DNA from: Hyphomicrobium sp. | GTDB lineage: Bacteria > Pseudomonadota > Alphaproteobacteria > Rhizobiales > Hyphomicrobiaceae | DNA length: 64,000 nt | Reading direction: 5' to 3' | NCBI GenBank assembly: GCA_013141015.1 | Contig: JABFRT010000039.1 | Location: 1-64,000 of the forward strand | Shown: in pieces, positions 63,631-64,000 of the stretch | How the letters are laid out: every line of letters starts with the position of its first letter | Numbering within the stretch: position 1 is the stretch's first letter | Translations under genes and position numbers: made by a program | Notes under the pieces: model-generated | The model's input: only the letters and a program-made list of their open reading frames with translations | Database searches by the model: none | What the model was told of the DNA's origin: nothing

Positions 63631-64000
63631 ATGGGACTCGGTCTGGAAGTTGGCATCTTGCCGGGCTTGGTCGAGATGGATGAAGAAGGTTACCAACACT
63701 ACAAGGAGCAATTTTGCCTCATCAGCCAGGCGCTTTTGAAGGCTGGTATCGAGAAACACGTTGAGCCCGAGGAGGTTGAAGGTATCTTCACCTGTGACAT
63801 GTTAGGCTATTCCACGATTCATTGCCTTCGCCGCTTCGGCGCACACCTAGCGCTTGAAAAGCCACCGCCACCTCCAGCAACTGTCGACGCTGAAAAGGAT
63901 CCATTTCTTTCAGAGTATTATAAGCGATTTGAGAGCGGTGAAGATTTGCGGTTCCAGCATGTGATCATACATAGCGACGCAGAAGGCTTTTACATTCCAG
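63631..64000 (+). CDS. Unknown conserved protein, 3' end beyond window
   Basis: The frame starts at ATG 63631 with GGAG upstream and stays open to the window edge (at least 123 residues). Visible text: MGLGLEVGILPGLVEMDEEG at the start, then FTCDMLGYSTIHCLRRFGAH and a proline stretch (LEKPPPPPATVD), then LRFQHVIIHSDAEGFYIP. The composition is cytosolic. I do not recognise a named family. Confidence 0.7.
   Translation, partial: MGLGLEVGILPGLVEMDEEGYQHYKEQFCLISQALLKAGIEKHVEPEEVEGIFTCDMLGYSTIHCLRRFGAHLALEKPPPPPATVDAEKDPFLSEYYKRFESGEDLRFQHVIIHSDAEGFYIP

Noticed and set aside
1-64000. CRISPR arrays, insertion sequences, prophage, tRNA or rRNA genes
   Set aside because: No regularly spaced direct repeats, transposase motifs, phage genes or tRNA-like cloverleaf were seen by eye; a tRNA scan was not possible here.

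Overview
The window looks like chromosomal DNA of an alphaproteobacterium of the order Hyphomicrobiales, possibly a Hyphomicrobium-like methylotroph. The basis is high-GC coding, a nifW-fixABCX order of the rhizobial type, a pqqBC-pqqE set, an MxaD-like SRPBCC protein, HTH-only ModE, MidA/PgeF/Lgt neighbours, and an ilvE-MarR-response regulator-kinase block. The genus is inference; no rRNA or other taxonomic marker is present.

Left part (1-4 kb): the end of a SUMF1-domain gene, an MxaD-like periplasmic SRPBCC protein, a secreted YHS-like protein whose second half appears to be a duplicated domain, a secreted hypothetical, and a VWA lipoprotein.

Nitrogen and molybdenum region (4-11 kb, mostly minus strand): HTH-only modE, modABC for molybdate uptake, and nifW-fixABCX, the electron-bifurcating ETF complex that feeds nitrogenase. 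fixA has a sigma-54 promoter (TGGCAC-N5-TTGC) and an upstream TGT-N10-ACA site of the NifA type. As read, fixA has a single-base frame break in an A6 run, and nifW is also out of frame. The region abuts the damaged 3' end of an allophanate hydrolase gene.

Guanidine operon (11-20.8 kb, minus strand): a guanidine-I (ykkC) riboswitch, an ABC transporter (binding protein, permease, ATPase), two DUF1989 proteins matching carboxyguanidine deiminase CgdA/CgdB, a biotin-dependent guanidine/urea carboxylase, and allophanate hydrolase. The last is frameshifted and appears to lack its C-terminal domain. The pathway would be guanidine to carboxyguanidine to allophanate to ammonia and CO2.

Middle (21-35 kb): a cytochrome b561 gene, three PepSY-type secreted proteins and a PhoPQ-like two-component pair; an outer-membrane barrel, a beta-propeller, ArfB, a VOC protein and a flavin amine oxidoreductase-like enzyme; then ilvE, a MarR regulator and an EnvZ/OmpR-like pair.

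Right-centre (35-50 kb) is mostly housekeeping: proC, a YbjN protein, ubiK, lgt, midA, pgeF, a lipoprotein with two similar domains, prs, creA, zur, rplY, pth, and several small secreted or membrane proteins, including a Kazal-domain protein and a small cytochrome c.

Right end (50-64 kb): pqqB, pqqC and pqqE with no visible pqqA or pqqD; small membrane proteins and a DUF1285 protein; then a tight MoxR - DUF58 - BatA/DUF4159 - VWA-like operon, a degenerate NAD-binding oxidoreductase, and a partial unknown gene running off the edge.
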